A stretch of DNA of 64,000 nt from Maniola hyperantus (GCF_902806685.2 NC_048561.1:5483439-5547438); one strand, 5' to 3'; positions 30,401 through 41,274 are shown, counted from the first letter of the stretch. Notes: generated by a model not told the origin, from the sequence alone. Numbers and translations: made by a program.

Positions 30401-32437
30401 GACGTCCTAAAAAATTCCCCCAACAACAAGAAAATACAAATAGACTTGTACAGAATAGATTGTAGAATGTGTCCCGAACCTATTCACGACTTGGATAACT
30501 TCAAACAACACATAACCAACCACGGAAAGATGTTGGAAAAAGATTCCAATGATTATCTCAAATTTATTTTGACACCCGGGACATTGAAATGTACGGAGTG
30601 CGATGCAACGTTTGGGTTCTTTCACGCGTTAAAAAAGCATATGGCCGAGCACTTCGGGACTTGCATATGCGATGTGTGCGGCGCGCATTACTTCGAAGAA
30701 CGGATGCTGGTGCTGCATCAGAAGACCCATCAGAGGGTCGAGGAGACTTTTCAGTGCAAGGAATGTGGGAAGAATTTCAAGTCAAAGTACACCCGGTATA
30801 TCCATATCGCTCGGGCTCACAAGAAGGTATGTATTTTTTTTAAACGAGGTATATCTTATGGATGTCCAAAGAGGACAACCTGATCTGTAAATTGCTGGTG
30901 TTACCAATTTTTAGAATAAATTATATAGGATAGGATAATTAAATAATAGGAAATAAGAAATTAGTAATACGGTTAGTTAGTAATATAAGATGTATAATTA
31001 TTGTATCAGAGAATAAAGGCTATTTTATTTTATTTTATTTTATTTATATCTTATGGATTCGATCCGCATGTATATCCGCGATTATCTCTAAGACCAATGA
31101 ACCGATTTTGATAATTATTTCACTATCGCAATTTACATAACATGCCTATTCACTCTTATTTTGAACCGCCACATGTCGGCGCGCGATAATTGATTACATA
31201 CATCGTTAACTTATTTAAAGGAAGCAGCGTACCAGTGCAACTCGTGTGACGAATCGTTTTTCTCCTACGCGCTCCGCTATCGCCACATGTCGGCGGCACA
31301 TGGGCAGCAGCGCTCGTTCCCGTGCGGCGCCTGCCCGCGCGCCTACGACAGCCGCAAGTCGCTGCGGGAACACACGCGTCGCGCGCATCTCGACATCCGC
31401 AAACACCACTGCGACCTGTGCGACAAGAGGTTCTACCTGCCCTCAAGGCTCAAGGTATTTTACGCGCCTACGACTTACGTTCCCGTGCGGCGCAATTTTT
31501 TTTTAATACTAATCTAAACAAAAGTCAGGTTTAATTAAACTAATTTTATAAGTTACTAATGCCCGCGACTTCGTACGCGTGGAATTCGATTTTTTAAGAA
31601 TCCCGTGGGAACTCTTTGATTTTCCGGGATAAAAAGTAGCCTATGTCACTCTCCAGGTCTTTATCTATACCCATGCAAAAAATCACGTAAATCCGTAGCA
31701 CCGTTGCGATGTGATTGAAGGATATACCAAAAAACCAAACCATCAAACAAACACACACTTTTGCATTTATACTGAGGGTACAAACTAAACACGAAAAAAG
31801 GTAAAAGCTTAGGTACTCCTTTTATTTCTATTTGTAAATCTATGGTAGATGCATCCAACCATTCCTAAGTACTTGTAAAAGTTTATATGAATAAAAAAGA
31901 TTTTTATTTTATTTTATTTTATGATAAGTCCCATTGAGATTGGCTGCTATTGGAAAGTAAACTAAATGATTGACATAATGGTAAACAAACAAACACACTT
32001 TCGCATTTATATAAGGGTACGGATTAAAATGTCCCCTTATATAAAGCTTGCACGTGGATATAGATCACGACGCGTAGAGGCTAATCGAGACTTTTAATCT
32101 TTATAATAACCTAACTGCAATATTAACTAGATTAGGGTATAATTGCTATTGCAACCACATTTAACCACAGTTTTAAATTTCCACTTTTTTCATTTATGTC
32201 CCCACTGACTGCATTTTTTTATTGAAGGAGCATATGGCGAGCCACACGGGGGAAAGAAACTTCCGCTGCGAGCGCTGCGGCAAGAGTTACCCGCGCCTGC
32301 GCGCGCTCACCGTGCACCTGCAGTCGCACGCCGGCGCGCGCCACGCGTGCGAACTGTGCAATGCGCGCTTCACGCAGAGCGCCGCGCTGCGCAGCCACGT
32401 CAAGCGCCAACACTCGGCCGCCACTTGTCTGCAGTGA
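27254..32437 (+). CDS. Gene C: ZAD-C2H2 zinc-finger protein (8 exons, 551 aa)
   Basis: Exons are 27254-27409, 27997-28132, 28534-28644, 29185-29352, 29822-29973, 30338-30826, 31221-31454 and 32228-32437. The phases 0,1,1,1,0,0,0 fit, and the 1656 nt end in TGA. The ZAD covers exons 1-2 (LCRCC, ICATC), followed by an acidic exon 3, a basic exon 4 and ten C2H2 fingers. It is the closest visible relative of gene B in the ZAD. The three introns inside the finger array sit at AAG or CAG junctions (YCRQ|VF, HKK|EA, SRLK|EH) where A, B and D have none. The last two exons are markedly GC-rich compared with the other paralogues. It should be a nuclear DNA-binding regulator. The exon 1 donor gtttgt is weak. 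A 121-bp satellite follows the stop codon. Confidence 0.88.
27712..27990 (+). mobile_element. LINE-b 3' end
   Basis: gataagaaagcttgggaatg, ggctcttctcagacctgggc and a (tttgat)n tail that stops only 7 bp before the gene C exon 2 acceptor. The insertion therefore supplies part of that splice region. Confidence 0.78.
27997..28132 (+). CDS. Gene C exon 2: ZAD second half
   Basis: Acceptor gttttatcag, donor gtgatc, 136 nt, phase 0 to 1. It encodes LSHLDGGAPGRLICATCVCR. Confidence 0.88.
28155..28287. mobile_element. Foldback element (attcctgttgagtcacac)
   Basis: The core aatagttgtcccgttgagta ... ttactcaatgggacaactat is a long inverted repeat, flanked by attcctgttgagtcacacc blocks. Relatives: 17326-17476 and 34917-35098. 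Confidence 0.7.
28387..28503. mobile_element. Helitron-like type 2 with internal deletion
   Basis: It has tctaaatatataaaaggata and the tgac repeats, then jumps from ggcatgtag to caagcataagctag, losing the middle. Confidence 0.7.
28534..28644 (+). CDS. Gene C exon 3: acidic linker
   Basis: Acceptor gttatttcag, donor gtatga, 111 nt, the same length as gene B exon 3. It contains KVEAVKEEPV, then Glu/Asp residues. Confidence 0.82.
28650..28828 (-). mobile_element. LINE-a 3' end
   Basis: Minus-strand copy; on the plus strand agaatagaatatatttttat is followed by cactggttcggaatgccgtt. It abuts the gene C exon 3 donor. Confidence 0.78.
28884..29048 (-). mobile_element. LINE-a 3' end, second copy
   Basis: It repeats the preceding element almost exactly from gaatagaatagaatatattt to tcaatttacaatattatt, so this part of the intron was duplicated or hit twice. 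A short Helitron type 1 start (ctagctgatgcctgcgactt) follows at 29052. Confidence 0.78.
29185..29352 (+). CDS. Gene C exon 4: Lys-rich linker
   Basis: Acceptor catttttag, donor gtaagt, 168 nt, phase 1 to 1. It encodes EMEEDTLVPAKKPKRKS, then further Lys/Arg. Confidence 0.85.
29390..29786. mobile_element. SINE fragment joined to a ggttccgt-related element
   Basis: 29395-29480 is SINE body (ttgactgcaatctcacctgg). 29486-29786 runs aaaaccggccaagtgcgtgt ... ttactacggaaccctaaaaa and resembles the ggttccgt family only at its ends. Confidence 0.6.
29822..29973 (+). CDS. Gene C exon 5: pre-finger block, start of finger 1
   Basis: Acceptor ttggtttcag, donor gtatgt, 152 nt. It encodes LTIVENSFACPF, then CVYCRQ, and breaks inside finger 1. 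Confidence 0.88.
30338..30826 (+). CDS. Gene C exon 6: fingers 1-5
   Basis: Acceptor ttatcacag, donor gtatgt, 489 nt, phase 0 to 0. It encodes CRMC, CTEC, CDVC and CKEC fingers. Confidence 0.9.
31221..31454 (+). CDS. Gene C exon 7: fingers 6-8
   Basis: Acceptor ttatttaaag, donor gtattt, 234 nt, phase 0 to 0. It encodes CNSC, CGAC and CDLC fingers and breaks at FYLPSRLK. Very GC-rich. Confidence 0.88.
31554..31922 (+). mobile_element. Helitron-like type 1 joined to a LINE-d 3' end
   Basis: 31554-31790 is Helitron-like (atgcccgcgacttcgtacgc ... cacacacttttgcatttata). 31785-31922 ends (ttta)n and mirrors 22966-23128, where the same two elements are also adjacent, so the junction itself may be an old composite. 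Confidence 0.65.
32228..32437 (+). CDS. Gene C exon 8: fingers 8-10 and stop
   Basis: Acceptor ttattgaag, 69 codons ending SAATCLQ-stop. It has the conserved TGERNFRCERCGKSYPRL block. Confidence 0.9.
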   Translation, partial: EHMASHTGERNFRCERCGKSYPRLRALTVHLQSHAGARHACELCNARFTQSAALRSHVKRQHSAATCLQ

Positions 32438-32439
32438 GC

Positions 32440-34905
32440 TGAACCATCACAAGCGCCACTTGTCATGAGTTAATTAAACACTGGTGCCAGTTGTCATAAG
32501 TTAATTGAACACTGGTGCCAGTTGTCATGAGTTGATTGAACAATTACACCAATGTCATAAGCAAACTTAACCATCGCGAACGCCACTTGTCATGACTCAT
32601 GAGTATACTCAACACTGGTGCCGGTGCCCAGGTGTCATGAGTTAATTGAACACTTGTGCCAGTTGTCATAAGTTAATTGAACACTGGTGCCAGTTGTCAT
32701 GAGTTGATTGAACAATTACACCAAACGACAATACACTTGGATGCCAGTTGTCATAAGCAGAATCAACCATCGCGAACGCCACTTGTCATGAGTATATTGA
32801 ACACATGGTGCCAATTGCCATGAGTTAATTGAATACCTACACCAAACGACAATCCACTTGGATGCCAGTTGTCATAAGCAAACTTAACCATCGCGAACGC
32901 CACTTGTCATGAGTATATTGAACACATGTTGCCAATTGCCATGAGTTAATTGAATACCTACACCAAACGACAATCCACTTGGATGCCAGTTGTCATAAGC
33001 AAACTTAACCATCGCGAACGCCACTTGTCATGAGTATATTGAACACATGGTGCCAATTGCCATGAGTTAATTGAATACCTACACCAAACGACAATCCACT
33101 TGGATGCCAGTTGTCATAAGCAAACTTAACCATCGCGAACGCCACTTGTCATGAGTATATTGAACACATGGTGCCAATTGCCATGAGTTAATTGAATACC
33201 TACACCAAACGACAATCCACTTGGATGCCAGTTGTCATAAGCAAACTTAACCATCGCGAACGCCACTTGTCATGAGTATATTGAACACATGGTGCCAATT
33301 GCCATGAGTTAATTGAATACCTACACCAAACGACAATCCACTTGGATGCCAGTTGTCATAAGCAAACTTAACCATCGCGAACGCCACTTGTCATGAGTAT
33401 ATTGAACACATGGTGCCAATTGCCATGAGTTAATTGAATACCTACACCAAACGACAATCCACTTGGATGCCAGTTGTCATAAGCAAACTTAACCATCGCG
33501 AACGCCACTTGTCATGAGTATATTGAACACATGGTGCCAATTGCCATGAGTTAATTGAATACCTACACCAAACGACAATCCACTTGGATGCAAGTTGTCA
33601 TAAGCAAACTTAACCATCGCGAACGCCACTTGTCATGAGTATATTGAACACATGGTGCCAATTGCCATGAGTTAATTGAATACCTACACCAAACGACAAT
33701 CCACTTGGATGCCAGTTGTCATAAGCAAACTTAACCATCGCGAACGCCACTTGTCATGAGTATATTGAACACATGGTGCCAATTGCCATGAGTTAATTGA
33801 ATACCTACACCAAACGACAATCCACTTGGATGCCAGTTGTCATAAGCAAACTTAACCATCGCGAACGCCACTTGTCATGAGTATATTGAACACATGTTGC
33901 CAATTGCCATGAGTTAATTGAATACCTACACCAAACGACAATCCACTTGGATGCCAGTTGTCATAAGCAAACTTAACCATCGCGAACGCCACTTGTCATG
34001 AGTATATTGAACACATGGTGCCAATTGCCATGAGTTAATTGAATACCTACACCAAACGACAATCCACTTGGATGCCAGTTGTCATAAGCAAACTTAACCA
34101 TCGCGAACGCCACTTGTCATGAGTATATTGAACACATGTTGCCAATTGCCATGAGTTAATTGAATACCTACACCAAACGACAATCCACTTGGATGCCAGT
34201 TGTCATAAGCAAACTTAACCATCGCGAACGCCACTTGTCATGAGTATATTGAACACATGGTGCCAATTGCCATGAGTTAATTGAATACCTACACCAAACG
34301 ACAATCCACTTGGATGCAAGTTGTCATAAGCAAACTTAACCATCGCGAACGCCACTTGTCATGAGTATATTGAACACATGGTGCCAATTGCCATGAGTTA
34401 ATTGAATACCTACACCAAACGACAATCCACTTGGATGCCAGTTGTCATAAGCAAACTTAACCATCGCGAACGCCACTTGTCATGAGTATATTGAACACAT
34501 GGTGCCAATTGCCATGAGTTAATTGAATACCTACACCAAACGACAATCCACTTGGATGCCAGTTGTCATAAGCAAACTTAACCATCGCGAACGCCACTTG
34601 TCATGAGTATATTGAACACATGGTGCCAATTGCCATGAGTTAATTGAATACCTACACCAAACGACAATCCACTTGGATGCCAGTTGTCATAAGCAAACTT
34701 AACCATCGCGAACGCCACTTGTCATGACTCATGAGTATACTCAACACTGGTACCAGGTGTCATGAGTTAATTGAACACTTGTGCGAGTTGTCATGAGTCG
34801 ATTGAACAATTACGCCAAACGACAACAATACCAGTTGATATAGCAGTAGGTGCAAGTAGTGATGAGTAAATTGAATACTAATGCCACTTGTCGTGAGTAG
34901 ATAGA
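32440..34905. repeat. 121-bp satellite downstream of gene C
   Basis: aacttaaccatcgcgaacgc recurs at 32881, 33002, 33123 and then every 121 bp up to 34696, giving 16 exactly spaced units. The units are almost identical, each with gccaattgccatgagttaat and ccaaacgacaatccacttgg. Divergent, shorter-spaced relatives flank the core at 32440-32760 and 34735-34905. Lies immediately 3' of the gene C stop. Confidence 0.95.
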
Positions 34906-34916
34906 ACCATCACAGG

Positions 34917-35098
34917 GGGTTATTCCCGTTGAGTCACACCCCCTTGAGTAATACTGACTGATGAGTAAATTGAATACTAATGCCACTTGTCATGAGTAGA
35001 TAGAACCGTCACAGGGGGTTATTCCCGTTGTGTCACACCCCCGTGAGTAATACTGACTCAACAGGATTTTTTTGGAATTGTTGTCTATTTGAGTAACA
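34917..35098. repeat. Duplicated gttattcccgttgagtcaca block
   Basis: cacagggggttattcccgtt...tcacacccc occurs twice, about 100 bp apart, joined to satellite-like atgccacttgtc text. It is related to the foldback at 28155-28287. Confidence 0.65.
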
Positions 35099-35223
35099 CT
35101 GTGTAAATTGAAATGGCACCACCTATAAAGTATGACCTACCAAACAAAAAAAGAATCATCAAAATCGGTTCATAATTGGCGGAGTAATCGCGTAACAAAC
35201 ATACACAAAAAATATATACAGCT

Positions 35224-35348
35224 GCACTCAGAGTCGCTAATCGTTACTTAAGATTGAGTTAAAACGAGGCAGATTTATGTGAGAGATATAGCTCTGTCTC
35301 GTTTTAACTAAAGTTAAGTAACAATTAAGCGACTCTGAGTGCGGCTGA
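35224..35348. mobile_element. Short palindromic MITE (cagagtcgctaatcgtta)
   Basis: cactcagagtcgctaatcgt and acaattaagcgactctgagt are inverted ends, with gttaaaacgaggcagattta mirrored inside. Confidence 0.8.
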
Positions 35349-35393
35349 TAGTCGAACAATTGAGAATCTCCTTTTTTTGAAGTTATTTAAAAA

Positions 35394-35600
35394 CTAGCTG
35401 ATGCCCGCGACTTCGTACGCGTGGATTTAGGTTTTTAAAAATCCTGTGGGAACTCTGCGTTTTCGAGATAAAAAGTAGCATATGTCCCTTTCCAGGACTT
35501 AAACTATAGCCATGCAAAAAATCACGTCAATCCGTTGCTCCGTTGCGACGTGATTGAAGAACAAACCAACACACAAACACACTTTCACATTAATAGGGGT
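35394..35600 (+). mobile_element. Helitron-like type 1
   Basis: ctagctgatgcccgcgactt through cacactttcacattaatagg; the variant carries cacgtcaatccgttgctccg. Confidence 0.72.
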
Positions 35601-35775
35601 AGTGATGTGATCCAGTGCAGTGGTAAATTGTTCTGACGATACAAAAGCACTTGTATAAGTTTTTTTTGTATAATCTATTCTGTTCTAAATGTTTGTAAAT
35701 AATTATAAGTAGCAAAATATAAAAGAAATTATACCGAACCCTGGCGTTATTATTTAGACCTATTTTATTAGAATA

Positions 35776-36203
35776 CTAGCTTAAGTTCACGACTTCGTCC
35801 GCGTGGACTACACAAACTTCAAACCCCTATTTCACCCCGTTAGGGGTTGAATTTTCAAAAATCCTTTCTTAGCGGATGCCTACATCATAGTAGCTGTCTG
35901 CATGCCAAATTTCAGCTCGATCCGTCCAGTAGTTTGAGCTGTGCGTTGATAGATCAGTCAGTCAGTCACCTTTTCCTTTTATATATATAGACTAGATGAT
36001 GCATGCGACTTCGTTCGCGTGGGTTTAGGTTTTGAAAATCCCGTGGGATTTCGTTGATTTTCCGGGATAAATAGTAGCCTATGTCCTTCCCCGGGATGTA
36101 AGCTAACTCTATACCACATTTCATCAAAATCGGTTGAACTGTTGGGCCGTGAAAGGCTAGCAGACAGACAGACACACTTTCGCATTTATAATATTAGTAT
36201 GGA
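35776..36203 (+). mobile_element. Adjacent Helitron-like type 2 and type 1 copies
   Basis: 35776-35991 is type 2 (ctagcttaagttcacgactt ... tcagtcagtcaccttttcct) and 35992-36203 is type 1 (ctagatgatgcatgcgactt ... ttagtatgga). They lie head to tail with no spacer. Confidence 0.75.
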
Positions 36204-36239
36204 TATTATAAAAGAATATTAGCCAAGTTTATAATGCTG

Positions 36240-36395
36240 ACTTATATTCCCCTTTCCCCTCCAATTAAGCGTAGGTAAAGCTTGTGCTAGGAGTAGGTAC
36301 AACAATAGTGCAACGGGTAGGATTTGAGACGGCGACCTTTCGGTTTTCAGTCCGCTCCTATAATAACTGTTGAGCTATCGAGACTATAAAATTAG
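36240..36395 (-). mobile_element. tRNA-Phe-derived SINE
   Basis: Minus-strand copy; the head on the plus strand reads gacctttcggttttcagtcc. Relative of 3768-3949. Confidence 0.65.
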
Positions 36396-36423
36396 GTGTT
36401 TACAGTTAGCAGTGATAAAGCTG

Positions 36424-36722
36424 TGATAGCCTAGTGGTTAGGATGTACGCCTTCCAATCGGAGGTCGGGGGTTCGATCCCGGGCACGCACCTCTAACTTT
36501 TCGGAGTTATGTGCGTTTTAAATAATTAAATATCATTTGCTTTAACGGTGAAGGAACACATCATGAGGGAACCTGCCAGGAGAGTTCTCAAAGGTGTGTG
36601 AAGTCTACCAATCCGCACATGACCAGCGTGGTAGACTATGGCCAAAACCCTTCTCACGCTGAGAGGAGACCCGTGCTCTGTAGTGACCGACGATGGGTTG
36701 ATCATGATGATGATGATGAGTG
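36424..36722 (+). mobile_element. tRNA-derived SINE, near full length
   Basis: The head tgatagcctagtggttagga ... ggggttcgatcccgggcacg carries A and B boxes. The body has ggtgaaggaacacatcatga and a (gat)n tail. Further copies: 41275-41440 and 57885-58072. Confidence 0.82.
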
Positions 36723-36771
36723 AGCAGTTGCCGAGATGGACGGATGCTACTGACAAAGTTACAATCATCAT

Positions 36772-37160
36772 CATGATTAACCCATCGCCGGTCCACTACT
36801 GAGAACGGGTCTCTCAGATTGTGCATGGTCTAGGCCATAGTCCGCAACACTGGTCCAGTATTGGCAAACTTCACAAACCTTTGACAACATTAGGAAGAAC
36901 ACCGCAACACCCTCAACCTGGGTTTCTGGAACGCATCGACCGTCCGTTGTGCCAGATACTATTTTCCACGCACATGCAAACTGTGGAACCAACTCCCATC
37001 AGCGGTGTTCCCACTAGATTACAACATGGGGTTATTCAAGGGGCGGACCAACAAATTCCTAAAAGGCCGGCAACGCATCGGCAGTTCCTCTGGTGCTGCA
37101 AATGTTCATGGGCGGCAATCATTTAACATCAGGTGACCCGCCTGCTCAAAATGCTCGCAA
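36772..37160 (+). mobile_element. SINE piece followed by LINE-e C-terminus
   Basis: 36772-36875 is a minus-strand SINE fragment. From about 36965 the frame reads LWNQLPSAVFPLDYNMGLFK, then FLKGRQRIGSSSG, the conserved tail of a non-LTR retrotransposon polyprotein. It is 5'-truncated. Confidence 0.72.
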
Positions 37161-38216
37161 TCTCTATTTAAAATTAAAATAAAACAGTTTATTTTAAGTT
37201 ATTATATTAATTTATTATATTTAATTTATTTTAGTTTTAATTAAATGTTGTTTTTTTTAGATTTAAGTTTATTAATAGTTTATTTGTAATTAAAAATTGA
37301 TACCTATTGAAATAAAACAGTTGTGCAGGACTGTCTGATATCAATTTCATTATACAGGAAGATTTTTTTGGTTTAGCACATTTTTTTAATGTTGTATAGA
37401 AACGAAATTTAATTAACACGTATTTTTTATTATTTTTATTTTACTTAAGAAAACCAAAGTTATCGTTTACCAAAGATGTCTACTTTTGAACAGATGATTA
37501 GGGTCACCCTAGAAACGTTATCTTCAGCTGTTGATTAAAATACACGCACTCACACCCGATGACGCGCGCGGCGGCCGTTGACCTCTGCGCGCTTTAATAT
37601 CGTCTAAGATGCGAATATGGTACTTTTTTTTAAAAGGAAAACGTCAGAGTCAGCTAGCGTGCTTTGTTTACGAATAGTATGACCATGATTTGCTTAGTGT
37701 AAGGTTAAAAAAATATTTCAAAAAAGGTACAAAATTATGGATGGAAATGTGTTCTATTGACGATACAGAACCACCAAAAAAAATTTGTGCAAAACCAAAA
37801 AAGTCTTCCTGTAGGTATAGGTAAAATAAGTAACAAGAAATTAGAAGGTAAGTTTTTTTTTATTATTACAAAAGGAAAACATACAGCATATTCATGTGTA
37901 ACTAAAGCTAATTCAAGAGGCTATTATATAAGCCAGTAAAGTTTATTTTATTCATTTATTTGTAATCAACAGCGTTACATATAATATAGTAGGTATATAT
38001 AGTAGTTTGCATGTAATTGTATAATAATTATATATTTAGCATGTATGTATTGTTAATGTACCTAACTTTGCAATGCCCTAACGGGGCTTCATGTAACCAT
38101 GAAAGCAAATGAATAAATAAATCATAAATCATATAATTCTACATTTCTGACTTAAAATAAGGCCATATAGGATTACAATTTCGTTTAACAGATTACTTAG
38201 AAATAGTTATTAATTA
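37161..38216. other. AT-rich spacer with an inverted 25-bp coding-like motif
   Basis: caggaagatttttttggttt (37357) and ccaaaaaagtcttcctgt (37795) face each other. Both can be read as CAKPKKSSC in opposite frames. The plus-strand copy sits in an open stretch after a possible acceptor at 37676. No family recognised. Confidence 0.35.
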
Positions 38217-38430
38217 CTAGCTGTAGCTCGCGACTTCGTTCGCGTGGATTTAGTTTTTTTGAAAATCCCGTGGGAAGTCTTTAATTTTCCGGAATAAAAA
38301 GTAGCCTATGTCCTTCACTCCTTCCCCGAGATGCAAGCTATCTCTGTACCTAATTTCGTCAAAATCGGTTGAGCCGTGAAAAGCTAGCAGATAGACAGAC
38401 ACACTTTCGCATTTATAATATTAGTATGGA
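38217..38430 (+). mobile_element. Helitron-like type 1
   Basis: ctagctgtagctcgcgactt ... cgcatttataatattagtat gga. Confidence 0.72.
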
Positions 38431-38586
38431 TATACATTTTCTAAGGTGGGAGTCCATTTCTAGTAACAAACACAATGCGTGTGCACTGCCTACCACGACG
38501 AGATGGGTCCAATCCCTGCTATCAAGCCTTGTTTTATGTGCATTTCTAGATAGCAGAGACGAACCCACCGCACTTATATTGAAACT

Positions 38587-38747
38587 AGCATACGCCCGCG
38601 ACTTCGTCCGCGTGGACAACACAAATTTCAAACCCCTATTTAACACCATTAGGGTTACCCACCACCAGTCAAGTAGTTTGAGCTGTGCGTTGATAGATCA
38701 ATCAGTCAGTCACCTTTTCCTTTTATATATATATATTAGTGTAAATA
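38587..38747 (+). mobile_element. Helitron-like type 2, shortened
   Basis: ctagcatacgcccgcgactt ... gatcaatcagtcagtcacct, with the middle deleted after attagggtt. Confidence 0.68.
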
Positions 38748-38932
38748 ATTTATTTAGGCTATCTTAGCCTCTCAATGTATTTACAGCAACATAATTTTTG
38801 TACACATACATTAAAACAACAAAAAAAAAACTATATATAGTATATACATACAGAAAAACTTATCCCTTAAAAAAAAATATTTAGTGTAAATTGCAAAATT
38901 TCGCAATTCTCACTTCAAAACTGACAGAGTTT

Positions 38933-39118
38933 CATACAAACTTCAAACCCCTATTTTGACCCTTTAGGGGTTGAATTGAGAAAAATCCTTTCTTAGCGGA
39001 TGCCTACATCATAATAGCTATCTGCATAACCAATTTCAGCGCGATCCGTTCAGTAGTTTGAGCTGTGCGTTGATAGATCAGTCAGTCAGTCACCTTTTCC
39101 TTTTATATACTTATTATA
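38933..39118 (+). mobile_element. Helitron-like type 2, 3' terminus missing
   Basis: caaacttcaaacccctattt ... tcagtcagtcaccttttcct; the ctag end is absent. Confidence 0.62.
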
Positions 39119-40009
39119 TAGATTGGTCTATATATATATATATTTTTTAATACAATAAAACTTAAAGCTAGCCTTATCTAATTACTATATAAATCATGAC
39201 CGCGTGGAATGGTGCCAAGAATACTGGCTGTATTTCCGCGCTGGACAGCCAGGCTGATCCGTTGCGCAAATTTTGTCTATATTTTGATATTTCTTATTGT
39301 ATGTATCACAATTCACAAGCACTTATGATAAATCTATTTTGTCTGTACATATTTGGTTTTGGCAAGTGGAATCGAAAACATATTACTTTTATACGCAGTA
39401 CCTATTTTATTTTATTTAAGAAATAAGGACTATCGATTATACCGTTAATAGTTTTATATAAAAATATTTGATCTTTATATGTAGGAATCATTTATTTGCT
39501 ATTTAATGACAATGACATTGTTCTCTTTTTTATAAACTAAGAAAAGTGGTTTACATATGTCACAATATTCCCTTCTAGTTTGTAAAGTTTTTAGTTTTAT
39601 TTTATTTTATTCATTTATTTGTAATCAACAGCGTTACAGATAATATAATTTTTCTTCCACTTGCTCGTAATTGGCTACTTTACTGAAGAAAGGTTTTCAC
39701 TACAGAGGCCTGCTATCGGGTCTTCACTGGCCGCACGCCAACAATTTCCAAGAGGACTGTAATGGAAATTGTTGGACAGTTTCATACTGATGACGAGGTT
39801 CTTTATGGTGTAGACTAAAATAAATTGAGTTTTTTTAGGTACACGATTTTATTAATATTCTGACTTATATTAATAAAATCGTATATACTTACTGTATATA
39901 ACTATTTTTTAATTTTTATTTTTTTATCTCTTTTTCAATATTTTCAATTTAAAAAAAAAAATGTTAGTAACTGAATCTATGTCATATCGGAAGGTATTGA
40001 ATAAATGCT
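39119..40009. other. Spacer, nothing recognised
   Basis: AT-rich with short (tttta)n tracts and a 76-codon open frame at 39196-39426 without domain features. Confidence 0.45.
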
Positions 40010-40938
40010 CTACTTACACACAAAAGCCTTTTCGCCAGTGTGAGTCCTCATGTGCCTCACTAAACTACTGTTGACTGTACATGTATAATTGCACAACTTA
40101 CACACAAAAGGCTTTTCGCCAGTGTGAGTCCTCATATGCCTCACTAAAGAACTGCTATTTGTACATGTATAATTGCACAACTTACACACAAAAGGCTTTT
40201 CGCCAGTGTGGGTCCTCATGTGGCTCACTAAACTACTGTTTACTGTACATGTATAATTGCACAACTTACACACAAAAGGCTTTTCGCCAGTGTGAGTCCT
40301 CATATGCCTCACTAAAGAACTGCTATTTGTACATGTATAATTGCACAACTTACACACAAAAGGCTTTTCGCCAGTGTGAGTCCTCATGTGGCTCACTAAA
40401 CTACTGTTTACTGTACATGTATAATTGCACAACTTACACACAAAAGGCTTTTCGCCAGTGTGAGTCCTCATATGCCTCACTAAACTACTGCTATTTGTAC
40501 ATGTATAATTGCACAACTTACACACAAAACGCTTTTCGCCAGTGTGAGTCCTCATGTGACTCACTAAATGACATTTTTGTGAACATTTATAATTGCACAA
40601 CTTACACACAAAAGGCTTTTCGCCAGTGTGAGTCTTCATGTGCCTCACTAAACAACTGTTTACTGTACATTTATAATTGCACAACTTACACACAAAAGGC
40701 TTTTCGCCAGTGTGAGTCCTCATGTGCTTCACTAAATCACCATTTTGTGAACATTTATAACTACACAACTTACACACAAAAGGCTTATCGCCAGTGTGAG
40801 TCCTCCTGGGGCTCGATGACGTACTATTTTGAGTGACTTTGCGGTCTCTTAACTTACATGAGAAAGTGTTTGCGGAAGTGTGCGCCCTAATGTGGGTAAC
40901 TAAGGAACTTTTCCGTTGAAATATCTTTTGGCATTTTC
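40010..40938 (-). pseudogene. Truncated copy of gene F's C2H2 array
   Basis: An open frame runs from about 40935 to a TAG at 40010, with no plausible start codon. It begins inside a finger (CQKIFQRKSSLVTHIRAH), repeats the degenerate finger found in gene F, then nine 84-bp fingers. The last six alternate TNSSSLVRH and TVNSSLV(S/R)H, so the expansion unit there is a 168-bp finger pair. Similarity to gene F stops abruptly at about 40932, and an in-frame TGA lies just beyond, so THAP, ZAD and linker are missing. It ends inside a linker (TGEKAFVCK). Could be an alternative 3' exon, but no acceptor supports that. Confidence 0.75.
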
Positions 40939-41044
40939 ATCTCGAAAAATGAAAGATTCTGGTTTTCTGGAAGTTTGCCGTACTGGTATGATTAGTTACT
41001 GTGAAAATTTTCCTCTCAAATATAAATACCTAGGTATCTAACCA

Positions 41045-41212
41045 GCCCCCCGATTGTGTAAGAATAACCATTTTATGGCTATCGCAATCGTCATGAAATT
41101 CGACCCTTTGATTGGTTGATTCGCTGTTTACATTTTTTCACAGCCAATCAAAGGGCAGAATTCTTGACGATTGCGATAGTCATGAAATGGTTATTCTTAC
41201 ACAATTGGGGGG
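41045..41212. mobile_element. Palindromic MITE (ccccgattgtgtaagaataa)
   Basis: ccccgattgtgtaagaataa is mirrored by ttattcttacacaattgggg. The arms extend through cgcaatcgtcatgaa / gacgattgcgatagtcatga, about 168 bp. Confidence 0.82.
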
Positions 41213-41274
41213 CAGTTGCCAATGCTTCAAAAATTAACTAATTGAAAATCTGTAAAATTTCAAAATCGCGATAG

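Noticed and set aside
32740..34740. 121-bp repeats as a CRISPR array
   Set aside because: There are no variable spacers. Whole 121-bp units are nearly identical and the genome is an insect's, so this is a satellite.
36821..37126. 101-codon plus-strand open frame
   Set aside because: It overlaps SINE and LINE-e sequence in a shifted frame. The meaningful frame is the retrotransposon tail.
40081..40836. 251-codon plus-strand open frame opposite the truncated array
   Set aside because: Same antisense artefact of the finger repeat.
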